DNA from: Myxocyprinus asiaticus
Lineage: Eukaryota > Chordata > Actinopteri > Cypriniformes > Catostomidae
Direction: 5' to 3'
NCBI RefSeq assembly: GCF_019703515.2
Contig: NC_059346.1
Coordinates: 13,733,001-13,797,000, forward strand
Length of the DNA: 64,000 nt
Shown: in pieces, positions 1 to 57,726 of the stretch
Layout of the letters: every line of letters starts with the position of its first letter
Numbering within the stretch: the stretch's first letter is position 1
Position numbers and translations under genes: made by a program
The notes under the pieces: generated by a model
The model's input: the letters and a program-made list of their open reading frames with translations, nothing else
Told to the model about the DNA's origin: nothing
Databases searched by the model: none

Positions 1-250
1 ATTATGCAAATGTGTTACATAGTGACGTAGATACTTTATGGAAGAAATGGCTGGACTACAAGCAAGATGTTTCTTTTAGTTCTTGAGCAATGTTGTCTGT
101 GGGAGAGAGTAACTCCCTTTTGCGTGGACTTTGTACTTTGTAACTTTGCAGACCTTTTACATGCACAAACAGCTATATTACGCACTAAAGGAAAGGTAAA
201 ATCCCCAAAATCATAACAGGGCCTCTTTAAATCTGAACGATGGGGGTTAC

Positions 251-45661
<45,411 letters not shown>

Positions 45662-45880
45662 GATCGGATGACACGCGCCTGTAAATCCTGAATAACCTAT
45701 GAGGAACGATTGAAACGCGCTACAGTAATGGGACGGAACGGTTCGGCGATTGTGTACTTGTGCACACACGTACAGTCAAGTAGGTCAGACACATGGACCA
45801 CTTCCGAGCGTCAGCGGCACATAATCAACCAGCGGCAGCAGCTTTAGCCCCGCCCACAAAGCAAACGCACACCACACTGT
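45662..45880 (-). promoter_or_regulatory. aacs: Probable aacs promoter/5' UTR
   Basis: It lies directly upstream of the aacs ATG and has far more CpG than the surrounding AT-rich sequence (for example GAAACGCGCTACAG and the GCGCC stretches on either strand). No TATA box is evident. The assignment is by position and composition only. Confidence 0.45.
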
Positions 45881-46095
45881 CACTCTCCTCGTATCCATCC
45901 GCAAAGATTATTTTCTCACAGATATTAAGTAATATAAATATTTTAAGTTGATACATACGTTTTACACTGTTGAATATTTTTTTTAAGTAATTAAAAACTG
46001 AAATTTGAAACAAAAAGCTCCTTTTTGTCAAAATTACACAGAAACCGTTTATCATTTATTTTGGTCATGACACTACAATAGCTACAGTATGGAGA

Positions 46096-46545
46096 GACAT
46101 TAAAGGAATATTCTGGGTTCGGTACAAGTTAAATTCAATCGACAGCATGTGTGGCATAATGTTGATTACCACAAAAATGTATTCCGACTAATCTGTTAAA
46201 AAATACAAATAAAAATAAAAAAGGTTACAGTAAGGCACTTACAATGGAAGTGAATGGGGCCAATTTTTTGAGGGTTTAAAGGCAGAAATGTGAAGCTTTT
46301 TTTTAACATTAATTCTTCTGTTATAACTCATGTGTTATCTGAGCTGTAAAGTTGTCATGGCAATGAAGTTGTAAAATTGGCTATAACTTTACACAGAAAG
46401 GGCCAGTGAGTGATTTTATCAAACTAAAATCATGTTTACACACATACCCTATTGTTTACGTCTTGTGGCTATACTTTTGAAATAGTGAGTATTTTAACGT
46501 GTATGGATTGGCCCCCTTCACTTCCATTGTAAGTGCCCAGATTTT
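46096..46545. mobile_element. MITE related to the 29057 hairpin
   Basis: It starts AAAGGAATATTCTGGGTTCG and continues with the TCGACAGCATGTGTGGCATA segment seen at 29057-29215. It then runs on to CCCTTCACTTCCATTGTAAG. The inner CACTTACAATGGAAGTGAAT near 46240 is the complement of that right end. It is intergenic, upstream of aacs. Confidence 0.65.
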
Positions 46546-46751
46546 GGCTTTTATTATTATTATTATTATTATTATTAATTTCTTTTATTATTTATTTATT
46601 TTTATTTATTTTGTTTGAAGAAAAGGAGGGGAAAGTCAAAATTATTTTTTTGTGGAAATCAATATTGTGGCTATTTTTAAATTGGTCCCCTCGAAAGAAA
46701 GTGTCTGTGTTTATATGAATTTAATTTATTAAGCAAATTTTACATTTATGA

Positions 46752-48738
46752 AAGGTGCACTCAGTAACTTGGACTTACACTGACACCTAGCGGCTTGGAT
46801 GTAGCATCATTTAAAATCAATAGTTTTCGGTTTCAGATGCCATTGAAGAAATTTTGTATTCACAGTCAGCCATGATTACTTTAATCAATGAGTGAAAGTG
46901 TCAAATAACAGGATTGTTACTGAAATTAAGCGAGTAGTATTCAGCTGGTCATGTGATTCTAACATGGCAGCCCCCATGTGCGGACCCTCTCCATGTAGAC
47001 TAAAACAGCTTTTATAAGGTTCCAGATATGACTGGAGTGTTCATTTTAATGTGAGTGGTCATGATTTCCTACATACAGTTGTGCTCAAAAGTTTGCAGAC
47101 CCTTGGAGAATTGGTAATATATGTACCATTTTTAAAGAAAACATGAGTGAGCAGGCAAAACACATTTCTTTTATTTCTTATGGGATTCATATTCAACTGT
47201 AGGTTATAACAGAATGGCACAATCATAAAACATAACATGGCAACAAAGAAAAAAATGAAATGACCCCTGTTCAAAAGTCTGCATACCCTTAATTCTTAAT
47301 ACTGTGTATTGCCCCCTTTAGCATCAATGACAGCGTGCAGTCTTTTGTAATCGTTGTCTATGAGACCCCAAATACTTGCAGGTGGTATAGCTGCCCATTC
47401 GTCTTGGCAAAATGCCTCCAGGTCATGCAAAGTCTTTGGTCGTCTTGCATGAACCACACGTTTGAGATCTCCCCAGAGTGGCTCGATGATATTAAGGTCA
47501 GGAGACTGTGATGATCTCTCTAGAACCTTCACCTTTTTCTGCTGTAACCACTGGAGGGTCAACTTGGCCTTGTGCTTAGGGTCATTGTCATGCTGGAAAG
47601 TCCAAGAGCGTCCCATGTGCAGCTTTCGTGCAGAAGAATGCAAACTGTTGATAACATGCTGCATTCATCTTGCCATCAATTTTCACAAGAATTCCCGTGC
47701 CTTTAGAGCTCACACACCCCAAAACATCAGTGAGCCACCACCATGCTTCACAGTGGGGATGGTATTCTTTTCACTATAGGCCTTGTTGACCCCTCTCCAA
47801 ACATAACGCTTATGGTTGTGACCATAAAGTTCTATTTTGGTCTCGTCACTCCAAATTACAGTGTGCCAGAAGCTGTGAGGCGTGTCAAGGTGTTGTTGGG
47901 CATATTGTAACCAGGCTGTTTTGTGGCATTGGCGCAGTAAAGGCTTCTTTATGGCAACTCGACCATGCAGCTCATTTTTGTTCAAGTATTGTCACCATCT
48001 TTTTCCAGAGCAGCCTGTATTTCTCCTGAGGTTACCTGTGGGTTTTTCTTTGTATCCCGAACTATTCTTCTGGCAGTTGTGGCTGAAATCTTTCTTGGTC
48101 TACCTGACCTTGGCTTGGTATCAAGAGATTCCAGAATTTTCCACTTTTTAATAAGTGATTGATCGGTACTGACTGGCATTTTCAAGGCATTGGATATCTT
48201 TTTATATCCTTTTCCATCTTTATAAAGTTCCATTACCTTGTTATGCAGGTCTTTTGACAGTTCTTTTCTGCTCCCCATGGCTCAGTATCTAGCCTGCTCA
48301 GTGCATCCACGTGAGAGCTAACAAACTCATTGACTATTTATACACAGGCACTAATTGCAATTTAAAAAGCCACAGGTGTGGGAAATTAACCTTTAATTGC
48401 CATTTAAACCTGCGTGTGTCACCTTGTGTGTCTGTAACAAGGCCAAACATTCAAGGGTATGTAAACTTTTGATCAGGGCCATTTGGGTGATTTCTGTTAT
48501 CATTATGATTTAAAAAGGAGCCAAACAACTATGTGATAATAAATGGCTTTATATGATCACTATCCTTAAATAAAGATCATTTTGCATGATCAGTCATATT
48601 TTCAAAATCAATGCCAAAATTTCACCATTTCTGCCAGGGTATGCAAACTTTTGAGCACAACTGTATATTGCAAAATTACAATTCATGTCTTTAGGAGTTA
48701 AACTTTTTTAATGAGGAAAAAAATGAATGAGTGCACCT
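46752..48738. mobile_element. Older repeat split by a Tc1 insertion
   Basis: The left edge TGAAAGGTGCACTCAGTAAC and the right edge TGAATGAGTGCACCTTTA are inverted ends of one element, now separated by the Tc1 copy at 47076-48663. Removing the Tc1 leaves about 400 bp. The right edge matches the fragment at 17655-17707. Confidence 0.7.
47076..48663 (-). mobile_element. Tc1-like transposon, full length, broken transposase, copy 2
   Basis: The ends CAGTTGTGCTCAAAAGTTTG and the inverse GCAAACTTTTGAGCACAACT then G are flanked by TA (47074-47075 and 48664-48665). The minus-strand transposase begins MGSRKELSKDL at 48278 and ends DAKGGNTQY at 47296. It has a short deletion near 47990, the frame change at about 47708 shared with copy 1, and another shift near 47650. 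The first Asp (WSDETKIEL) and second Asp (FQHDNDPKH) are readable, as is the Glu (DLNIIEPLWG). It is 1588 bp, intergenic. Confidence 0.93.
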
Positions 48739-48739
48739 T

Positions 48740-49330
48740 TAAACACTTCACCTTAGTCGATGTATTAATTAGGGTTTTATTCTTTTTTGTCCATCTTTAC
48801 TTACTTTGAGTTATATGTCCTTGTTACTCATCTGGTATTTGTTATTTATTTAATTAGTCTTATCATCCATATGTACTGTGACAAGTTCATAGTTTTTTTG
48901 CGGATTGTTATTGTATGGTTCTATGCTAGCAATAAAAAGATCAAAACAAACAACAACAAAAAATACCCATCTGGTTATAAAAAATAAAATAAAAAAAAGT
49001 TCTGAGGTTTTCTGTTCAAAATCGAGACACATTTTATTTATCTCTTTTTATCTATTTTATTTATCTTTTTTATTAATATTTTTGTATATTTTTACAATGT
49101 CCATCAATATTAATGAACAATATTATGTTCAATATTTTGAACAATATATACGTGTTAGTGCCATTTACATTGATTTTAATTACATTTTGAAGCATGTTAC
49201 ATAATACCTCACACAAGTAGAATAAATGTGGCCTCCTGACCACTAAATTTAAATGGGTTGGAATAAAAAAGCATTACTGTCAGTTACTGTCTGTCTTTGG
49301 CGGAGGGATATATGACTGCGCCGCGATTAG
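48740..49330. other. Intergenic AT-rich sequence, no gene
   Basis: Very AT-rich, with ATTT/TTTA repeats around 49030-49090. The short open frames here have no coding character. Confidence 0.5.
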
Positions 49331-49334
49331 CATA

Positions 49335-49510
49335 TCTTTTATTTCATTGGCTGCTAAAACTGGTCTCACATCAGCTGAGACGGCGGCACGAGAGACAGCA
49401 ACATGGACAGACGGACAAATGAACCAATCAAAAGTCACGCAACCGTTTCGCCGATTCCGCCCACAGTGGCGTTTGGCCAATAGAAGGCAGAGAACTGATG
49501 GAGCATTTTA
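49335..49510. promoter_or_regulatory. CCAAT-box cluster, candidate orphan promoter
   Basis: Three CCAAT motifs lie within about 130 bp: ATTGG on the plus strand near 49347, CCAAT near 49425 and CCAAT near 49477. The block is GC-richer, with CpGs (CGCAACCGTTTCGCC, GACGGCGGCACGAG), amid AT-rich intergenic DNA. No adjacent exon was recognised on either strand. Confidence 0.35.
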
Positions 49511-52500
49511 GAGGTGTGCCCAATCCCGTGCAGGGCAGCCAGGCAGTCTGCAGACTGACTTGATGGAAAAATCCATGTGTGACAGATGTCTCTGAATACT
49601 TCTCATACATTGCGTTTGAATTATATGCAGCATACATCACTTTAAAACGTGTTTAGTGCCAGAGGGGAATAATAGATTGAATACAAAGAGACGCTCAGAC
49701 CTTTTAATGTTTCTATATAATTTTGGGAGTTACATGTGTTGCTTCACAGATTCAAGTTAGGACATTAGTCAAGTTTATCTGAAGCCAATCGAAACAGACA
49801 AATGAAGCAATGTTCAACCATGAATCTTTGTTGCACCACACACAAGCTCGCGTGTCCAAATTATGAGGTGAAGCAACCTTAAAGTTCAAAAACCAAGAAC
49901 TGCAATGTGAGCACATGTAAAGGATGACACTGTTTGTCTTAGTAAGGGTTGGGCTCTCATTTGAAGAGACTTTGGGCAAAAAAAGTATGGAAATAAATCT
50001 CAAGAATTTCTGTAATATACATTAAAACACACAAGACTTGTTGGTCAAATCATATATTCTGTTTATTAAATAATTTTTGGACTACTGTTTCATTTTAGAG
50101 AAAATCATTTAACAAGTTGCATAAACACAAAATATGACACAGACAGCACAAATAATACCACAGCAAGCAACACTGTAGTTGAACAATCCTGATGAAAGTT
50201 ATACAGTACAAAAGCAGACCAGATTTAGAAATCTAGGCATTTAGACTTCACATATAGATTCAGTGCTTTCTGTTAAAATCAATCAAATAAAAAATCCTCA
50301 ACACACAACACTTGGCACTGGCGCAGTAAATGGGATACATAAAAAAGAGAGAGAGAGAGAGAGAGTTTTAAACTGGATCTTTGCAGTTATTATCTCAGTA
50401 TATTTCCCTTATGTTTAATGCAGATGATATACTAATACAAAACACAATATTCCACAACTATGCAGTATCAATCCAAGATTTAAATTAATTTGCAAGAAAG
50501 TGTAGGTTGGAAAATAGCTCTGATATGAACAGAAAATAGCTCTGATATGAAAAAAAAAAAAAAAAAAGCACTGCAATTCCAGCACAAATCATGGCTGCAC
50601 TGCTAAAGAAGTCACATTCATTCTGCATGTCCTACACTTGACATTACGGCAAAAATAGATTCATCTCACAGTGTATTGCTGTGGCTTCTCAAAACAGTTA
50701 CAACTGCAGAAATGTGAGTACATTGGCACAAGCCTGTTTTATATAATGGAGTGTTTGCTAAAAAATGTAGAAGTGTAATACTTAGTTGTTCCCAGTACTT
50801 TTACAACAATGCTGGTACTTTGTAATTACACATGAGTGTTTGCCATTTGGATAGTTACACAAAAGTTGGTGCTTGTATTGTATGATTTAAAGACCAGGTA
50901 ACATCCTTCACACATACACACAAATAGGGCCTTCTTGACATTAGTGCATCACATAACTATCGCAATCAACAGCAGGCTGGAGACATCTATACTAACAAAA
51001 CATAATTTAGAAGAAATTAAGTAAATGAAAATTAGTAACACTGATTTGAAAATCTACACAATTGTTTTCAATACGGCACATGAAATGTTCCCAGTCTTCA
51101 AATGTGAAAATTGACTTCCAAAGTATTTACTTAAATATAGGAATATTAATGTTTAATAAATTAAAGAAAAATGTACTTTATATTTTAAAAGTAAAAAGAC
51201 AATTTAAAAAATTGTCAAATTACAATAATATTTCATCTTTTGAGCAGGGTGAAAACAAAGGTGCTTTTTTCATGGAAAGATATACAAAAAATTGTCCTAC
51301 TCCCAGAAAAATATTAATGAAATAAGTGTCGTGAGACATCTCACCTGTCTCTGTGACAGCTCTAGACTCTGTAAACGGCAAACAAAAATGTGTCTGTGGG
51401 CTGCGTCCAATGACACTTTCTGCCCGTCAATCATTTTGCGCGTTCTCATAGTATTGTATTTGCAGCGAATTACTGAGGCTTAATGCCATTTTTATGCCAT
51501 GTTGCTCATAACAGCAGTCAGTTGAGGGCGCTATTTTTCTGCTGTTGTTTTTGACAACTGCTTCTACTCCAGACAGTCTTAATAAAGCTCATTTGGTGTC
51601 TTTGGAGTGTTGTGTTTGGAGAAAGGGGTGTGGCTAATCCAACAGCTCAACTTGTGGAAATTCTAGAAAAGCTAAAATCGCTTACAGCACCTTTAAGAAG
51701 GGTGTGTAATTATAAGAGCATGATAAGGCAAAAGACAAAAAGTGGAATGGACATTAAAACAAACAGGAAGGAGTGAATTCTCAATGAGACTGCACAAGTT
51801 AGATTGATTCATATGATAACTGAATAATAAATAATATGACAACCTAGAACAGTAGTAAGCTGGTCAATAGATAATTGAGAATTTAGAGGGCTTATCTAGT
51901 AAACAAAATGTGCAGTGAACCACACACACACACACATTTCTTACAAAAACAATTAAGCAGCACTAACTATTAGATCATCATATCAGTAGTGGGATTATAT
52001 AAATATTCAATTGATCCCTTTCTATATGCATACATATGAAAATTGTATAATACACAGAAAAGCATTGCATCCACAGTATAGCCACAACTTCAATTGATAA
52101 AATTACAATTAACCTAACAAAAACCAATCAGATTCAATGTTACTCATGAGCTCATGCTGAGAACAAAATGCATGACCAGGTTTTACCCTGCTCATACTTA
52201 TCTTACCACATGAAAATTTGGACAGAGAAACCATGTACATTGATGACTAGCTGCTTTCTGAACGTGATTTCCACATACATCTCTATCCCTGATAGTGCTG
52301 ATCGGTCCTGAACTCAGAGTGACCTCTGGTGACCTTATGATTCAATGAGACAAATGAAGTGATACTTATTATCCTTCACACTTTGAGTGTTTCCGAATCA
52401 ACTCTCAATTGCATTGCCTTTATGACGAATAAATATACACAGACAAACACACTTACGGGTGTGTGTAGCAAACAATGACAAAACACTGCGCAATGGACTA

Positions 52501-53248
52501 ACACACTCAACTCAAGGCCAAGAAACCCTTGCAGACACTGAGTTGCTATTACACACAGATCCACAGTATACAAAAACGTCCTGATATTTACTTAGAGAAA
52601 TGGGCAGCTACAGTGGATGTTGGACTCTAATAATACATTCTACTACAATATGGCAAATGTAATGGAAACTTTCTTCAGTCTATCAACTTGCGAATTAAAA
52701 GTACATACAAAATAAGAGGGTTCATATCAGAACTAGCTGTTATTGTTCATGTCGAAAAAGAAAATCGAATCACAAACAATTCTTGCCTGACTAAAAGGTC
52801 TATTGGCATTGAAGATGCTGGGATATCCTGAGAAAAAAGGGGCAAAAAAGGAATCGAAGTGATCGTAATTTTTTTTCTCACCTAATCTTAACCGCAGCTT
52901 TGACATTATGTCCTAACCAGACGCGACACAATAACGTGACAAGCGCTAAAAAGTATTACTTCCATGTTAGCCAGAGTTTTTGTCCAAACCAGCTACGACA
53001 GCAACATTTTGTTGATCACTTGGTTTCTATTTTCTGTGGCCTTGCCACCTGTGAACTCTCAGTGGTCCAAAATGCCACTCCTCATAACTGTATATTTAAC
53101 ATCAAATATGTTCTGATTGGCTGTGATTGTGCCATGTCGCACCGCAGTTTCGCATTCAGTGTGGACAGACAAATTGCTTGTCGCCGGAAAGGTATAGCAT
53201 CGCGTTTGGTTAGGATACACTGTTAGCCTGCGGCAAAATCCCGTCCCT
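49511..53248. other. Intergenic / possible bri3bp 3' UTR, no gene seen
   Basis: No coding segment was recognised. On the minus strand AATAAA-like signals occur near 50060-50070 (TTTATT on the plus strand), so part of the region may be a long bri3bp 3' UTR. This is inference. There is a GA microsatellite at about 50345-50365 and a poly-A run near 50550. Confidence 0.4.
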
Positions 53249-53670
53249 TTATTGGTCACTAGAGCGTTCCAGGTTTTCAATCACTCTGCTCAAACGAATG
53301 TTGAGAAGTCGGATCTGGGTGTCCAGGTGGTCAATCTTCTCTTCCAGAGTTCCGGCTCCGCCCCCTTTCCACCAGTAAGCTCCTACCGGTCCAGTCATGA
53401 AGTACACTGCCATGATGAAGCACAGCGGTATCACCGCCTTTTCAGGGTCGCCCTCAAACTTCTGTAGAACGTACAGGCATGAGAGAGTGAAAAGTGCCAC
53501 ACGGGCAAGCCAGAAGAAACGGCCAAACACAGCATGGAGGATGTAAAAGAAGCCGCTCAGGAACAGGGACAAGAACCAGTAAGCTACCAGCAAGGCTGCC
53601 ACCAGAAGGAGAGCACGAGCCGGAGAACTGGATACGGATGATGGGCTGAAGTAGTGAGTCAGGTTAGAGG
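53249..53670 (-). CDS. bri3bp: bri3bp exon 3 (stop codon)
   Basis: It encodes the three membrane segments and the charged C-terminus ending ERSSDQ. The acceptor CCAG follows a CT repeat (53673-53720 region, GA on the plus strand). Confidence 0.94.
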
Positions 53671-54708
53671 CTGGAGAGAGAGAGAGAGAAGGAAGGAAAG
53701 AGAGAGAGAGAACCAAAGATAGAGAAATAAAACCAGATTGGAGGGAACAGAGACAGAAACAGAAGAGGAAGGAGGGAGAGAAATTAAGGAGGTTTTAAGG
53801 ACTTTGTTTTGCATTAGACAAACTCTGCAGTAAGACACTGTTGTCATTAACATGAATAAATAAATCAATAAATGAAGCAATTCTGATCCAGACTTACAGT
53901 CAATCCCCATAACATCCAGCAGATCCACCCAGAGTTTCCACAAGGTGTCCAATATTGAATCAACTCCATTAACAAACCTCTCTGTGGTCTTTGAAAAGAA
54001 CTGCAAAAAAATAAAAATAATTGTATTATTATTATTATTTTTTAATAACTGAAGACTGGAAGAATTGCAAATATATATTAGGGTTAATCTAAATGTAAAA
54101 CATTTTTTTTATATATAATTATTCATATACATGAAGGACTGATTTGTTAAGAATTATATAATGCATGTGATTGTATTATTAATTAAATTATTATAAAGTG
54201 TTCCCAAAATCTTAATCTAAACCTGGATGATATAGTAGCAGGTTCTTCACCGATCAGACACTGGTTACATCTTAAACCTAATGACCTACTACCAGAATTT
54301 TGGAAATCACAAAAGTTTGAACGGTTTTATTTATCCCAAAAATTCGCATCGAACGCGCGTATCATGCCCGTATGTTCACTAGGTAGGCAGCTCAGCAGGT
54401 GATGAGACACAGCCACTGATAGCTGGTACTCTCTGTAGGCCCTTATTAAATGCAACTTGGAAAAAAAAAAAACTGCGTGTCTAAGTTTTAAATGACTACA
54501 TGAGATTATTGCATGATCTTATGTGGACCTTGTAGAGAGCCCTGATGTTATCCTCTCCGAAGACATTACTGAGGGTTTGGTAGAAGCCGCTGGCCGCCCT
54601 CCTGAAGCTGTTCTGGCTGCTGGAGTCTTTCCTGCTCCGCGCTGCTTCAGACAGGAAGACACTTGCCAAAAGCACGCTCAAAACCACGGCCAACCTCGCT
54701 CTTTTCAT
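53249..54708 (-). CDS. bri3bp: BRI3-binding protein, complete, 3 exons
   Basis: BRI3BP is a small multi-pass membrane protein of ER/mitochondrial membranes, linked in mammals to apoptosis sensitivity; its biochemical role is not settled. Exons are 54529-54708, 53898-54000 and 53249-53670. The phases join, giving 234 codons. Residues 1-22 form a signal-like hydrophobic start (MKRARLAVVLSVLLASVFL). SNVFGEDNIRALYK (exon 1) and ERFVNGVDSILDTLWKLW (exon 2) match the family. Hydrophobic segments lie at about 114-139, 146-163 and 174-195, followed by a charged heptad-like tail (about 203-230) that probably forms a coiled coil. FGRFFW and YFMTGP are conserved family blocks. The exon 1 donor GTCCAC is weak after the GT, but the phase demands it. 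The start is the ATG at 54708, just before the signal sequence. Confidence 0.93.
53898..54000 (-). CDS. bri3bp: bri3bp exon 2
   Basis: It encodes residues 61-94: FFSKTTERFVNGVDSIL, then WVDLLDVMGID. The acceptor is TTGCAG and the donor GTAAGT. Confidence 0.93.
54529..54708 (-). CDS. bri3bp: bri3bp exon 1
   Basis: Sixty codons: the signal-like N-terminus followed by SFRRAASGFYQTLSNVFG and DNIRALYK. The phase is zero at its end. Confidence 0.9.
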
Positions 54709-54912
54709 CCTCAAAGACGATCTGCAAACCGGCGATGTGTAACGGAGAAAATGCTGGACGGGACAGAGCTTATAATGGCCTGAATAATAGTGATACAATG
54801 TGCCCAGAAAGAGATGCTTCTTACAGATGGAGGAAGCAACGCAGGATTACACTGTGAAGCAATACGACTTTAAGAGGTACCGGAAATACAAATATAATAA
54901 AATAAAGGCTTT

Positions 54913-55765
54913 AAAGGAATAGTTCACCCAAAAATGAAAACGCATTCATTATTTACTCACCCTCGTGTTTTTCAAAACCAATATGACATTCTTATTTTTT
55001 TTCTTTGGTACACAAATGGATACATTTTGATAAAATGTTATGCTTAATGATGTCACACAATGGCAGTGGATGCTGACCACCTCTTCAAGCTTCAAAAAGA
55101 CACCAAAATATACTTCAGATGTCTAATAAATGATTCCACGCGACTCATGCCTTGTACTGAAGGCATACATTTAGGTATGGTGAGAAAGAAACAAAAATCG
55201 AATTGATTATTCTTGACTGAACATTGCACTCCTGTGTGCGTTCATGAGATTGAACGAGAGCAGCAGTTAAGTGGCCCCGCTTGCGATATGGGACGTTCAA
55301 GCAAAAACTCGCTTTGTGGGAACAATCGGACCACCACAGAGATATTAAAAACAGAAAACACAACACAGCTGCACACAAACAAGAGAACCAAACTTACAAA
55401 ACATGTCTGAAGAGTTTGTATTCAAAGAGGAGATGCATTTCAATACCCAGCCTTATTTGTATTAACCGGAGTACTCAGAAATCAAACTAAATAATAAATT
55501 AGATTTCTGTCTGTTTCTCACCAAACCTTATTGTATGCCTTTATAACAAGACATGAGTCTCATTGAATAATTTATTAGATGTTTGAATTATACTTTTGCA
55601 TCCTTTTGAATCTTGAAGAAGTGGTCACCATTCACTGCCATTGTATGACATCACTGAGTAGATTTTTTTTTTTTATTTCTCCCTTTGTGTACTGAAAAAC
55701 AAAGTCATATTGCTTTAGAACAATACCAGGGTGAGTAAATACTGAATGAAATTTCAGAATTTTCA
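54913..55765. mobile_element. Foldback MITE, third copy, degenerate
   Basis: It starts AAAGGAATAGTTCACCCAAA and near its right end has GGGTGAGTAAATACTGAATG. Inside and just beyond the right end, complementary arms occur: GAATTATACTTTTGCATCC near 55585 and GGATGCAAAAGTATAATTC near 55826. It lies between bri3bp and the poli relic. Confidence 0.65.
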
Positions 55766-56308
55766 TGAATTTCACATTTCACGTTTTTCTTCTACACCCT
55801 TTTCTTCTAACCCTTTTAGCTTCAAAAGGATGCAAAAGTATAATTCAAATATCTAATAAATTATTCAGTGAGACTCATGAACTACATGAATGCAGAAGTG
55901 TCACATTTCAAATACTAATGTATGGGAATATACCATTTAGACAATATAGGATTAAAAAGTTCAGTAAGCTCTCTGGGCTTTATAAGAAGAAAGTGTACAT
56001 TTTAAACATTGTGATGTCCCCTAAAAACATACTAAGAACTATAACACGCCAGAGCGCTTTTAAAACACTGTTTTTGTTAAATATTCAAACCTTCAATTCT
56101 TAATGGTTCCTAAAAATGAATATAGAGGTGGAAATTATATATTTGGTTTATTAACAAAGTGCAATGAATTACAACAGTTTTTCTAAACGAAACAAAATAG
56201 ATCTGAAATCCTTAAGATAGCTTATTTAAAATGTATACATATGGTTTACATTGGTTTAACAATTTCTCACATCATATACAGGCACTCAAGTGACACTCAA
56301 AAGTGTCC

Positions 56309-56750
56309 TCAGTTGGATTTGAAATATTTCAGTATGTTGTGACACTGGCTGCTTTGAGAAGCAGTCTTCTTGTCTCTGGTATTGGAGATTTTTTGTGAGT
56401 GTTTTGTGGGGATTTTTAGGACAGGTTTCTGTGGTCTTCACTCTGTCAGTAACTCTCTCTGCACATCAGCAGGAAGTTGAGAGAATACATAAGGGTCCAC
56501 ATTCGGAGGCACATCTGATTGAGGGGGGTGGGAGGGATACCACAGCATTCTGTGGCTTTCCCATACTCAGAATTGACTTCCATGGAGGAGTGGGGTGTGG
56601 AAAAGGTCTCACTGAGTTCACAATTATGAGAAGCAGGATTTCTGCTATAATTCAGTGCTGACTCACAAAATGCTGATGCTCTTGGTTGGCTGAAACCCAA
56701 TATAGAGTGATCTGTGGGGCTGGAGCCAATCCCAACTACCTCAGGCTGAA
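56309..56750 (-). pseudogene. poli: poli relic last exon (ubiquitin-binding motif 2, PIP-like tail)
   Basis: After a run in one frame ending GIPPTPLNQ, the frame shifts near 56520 into SDVPPNVDPYVFSQLPADVQ then RELLTE and TGA, where human has LLAEW (a Trp codon turned to stop). The old frame continues to KKTASQSSQCHNILKYFKSN and a terminal stop at 56309-56311. The tail resembles a PCNA-interaction sequence. The 5' edge of this exon is uncertain. Confidence 0.85.
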
Positions 56751-57493
56751 GGCAGGAAAACACCTTAAACAGGTAGAATCTCACTAACACCTACTGCCAA
56801 TTTAGAGTTTCCAATTGACCTGACCTGCATGTTTTTGGACTGTGGGGGAAACCAGAGCATCATGATACATGAACATGGTAATCGTTCAGTACCATGGTAT
56901 AGACACCAGTCTGGTTCCGGAAGTAAAAATCCCATGAATTTATCCCATAGACGAATTGGTTTTCAACGATAACTTATAAACCTTTAAAGTCAGACATACC
57001 TTGACCTCCGACGTTGTACATCGATGGTATCGGCTTCTGTTGAAACCATCCATCTGCGTTATTTTAACTTCATTGTTTAAAAATTAACAACTATTACCCA
57101 TGGTCCAGCAGAGAAAGCTTTACCAGTCAGAAAACCGCAGCAAACGAAGACAACGAAACATGCTTTATTTGCAATGCTTCATGGGATTGTAGTCCATGCC
57201 GTCATGAATGATGGTAAGTACACAGCCTTGTACCTTTATGTCTTTTTGTCCAATAATTTTTTGCCTCAAAACAAAGTTTGTGATGTTGTGATTTACCTTA
57301 GAGCTGGTTGGTTTGGTTCATGGCTTACAACACTTTTATGAAGAATTTAATGAAAAGTCTATGGGAAATGAATTGGAACCCAGAGGACTGAATAAGTGGC
57401 CAGGCACTGTTGTGCTCTATTACCACCACAGTACTTTTTGGTAATGGTAGGACTAACAAATCAGTAAAAAGGGAAAGCAGAGATGGAGAATAC
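56751..57493. other. poli relic intron; expected exon(s) not found
   Basis: Human POLI encodes the little-finger domain between exon 6 and the last exon. No trace of it was recognised on the minus strand here. The stretch near 56880-57230 resembles dispersed fish repeat DNA. Confidence 0.5.
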
Positions 57494-57672
57494 CTGAGGA
57501 GGCCCTGACGGTGTGACTGGAGAGTCATCAATGCCACAGGCGAGGTTCTGAATTCTTTTAGTCATTACTTCCCCAAACTCCCTCACTAGTTAAGGCAGAG
57601 GGAATAACTGCAGATCTTGCACACTGACTAGACCCAGAGCCGTCTACTTCTCACCTGTCCTGTATCCAATTC
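57494..57672 (-). pseudogene. poli: poli relic exon 6 with two stops
   Basis: It reads GIGYRTGEK, TAG, then TALGLVSVQDLQLFPLP, TAA, then LVREFGEVMTKRIQNLACG and IDDSPVTPSGPPQ. It aligns without shift to the helix-hairpin-helix/thumb part of human POLI (GIGYKTAK, then SPVILSGPPQ). The acceptor AAAG and donor GTATTC survive. Confidence 0.92.
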
Positions 57673-57726
57673 CTTTAAAAACACAGCCAATTCCATGAAA
57701 CACAGATTTTTATAGAACATCCACAG

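Noticed and set aside
49280..49640. Short minus-strand frames around the CCAAT cluster as a coding gene
   Set aside because: They have no recognisable protein similarity, splice sites or consistent codon pattern; only the promoter-like composition seemed worth reporting.
54523..54857. Plus-strand open frames opposite bri3bp exon 1
   Set aside because: They are antisense shadows of the real exon, whose phase and family match support the minus strand.
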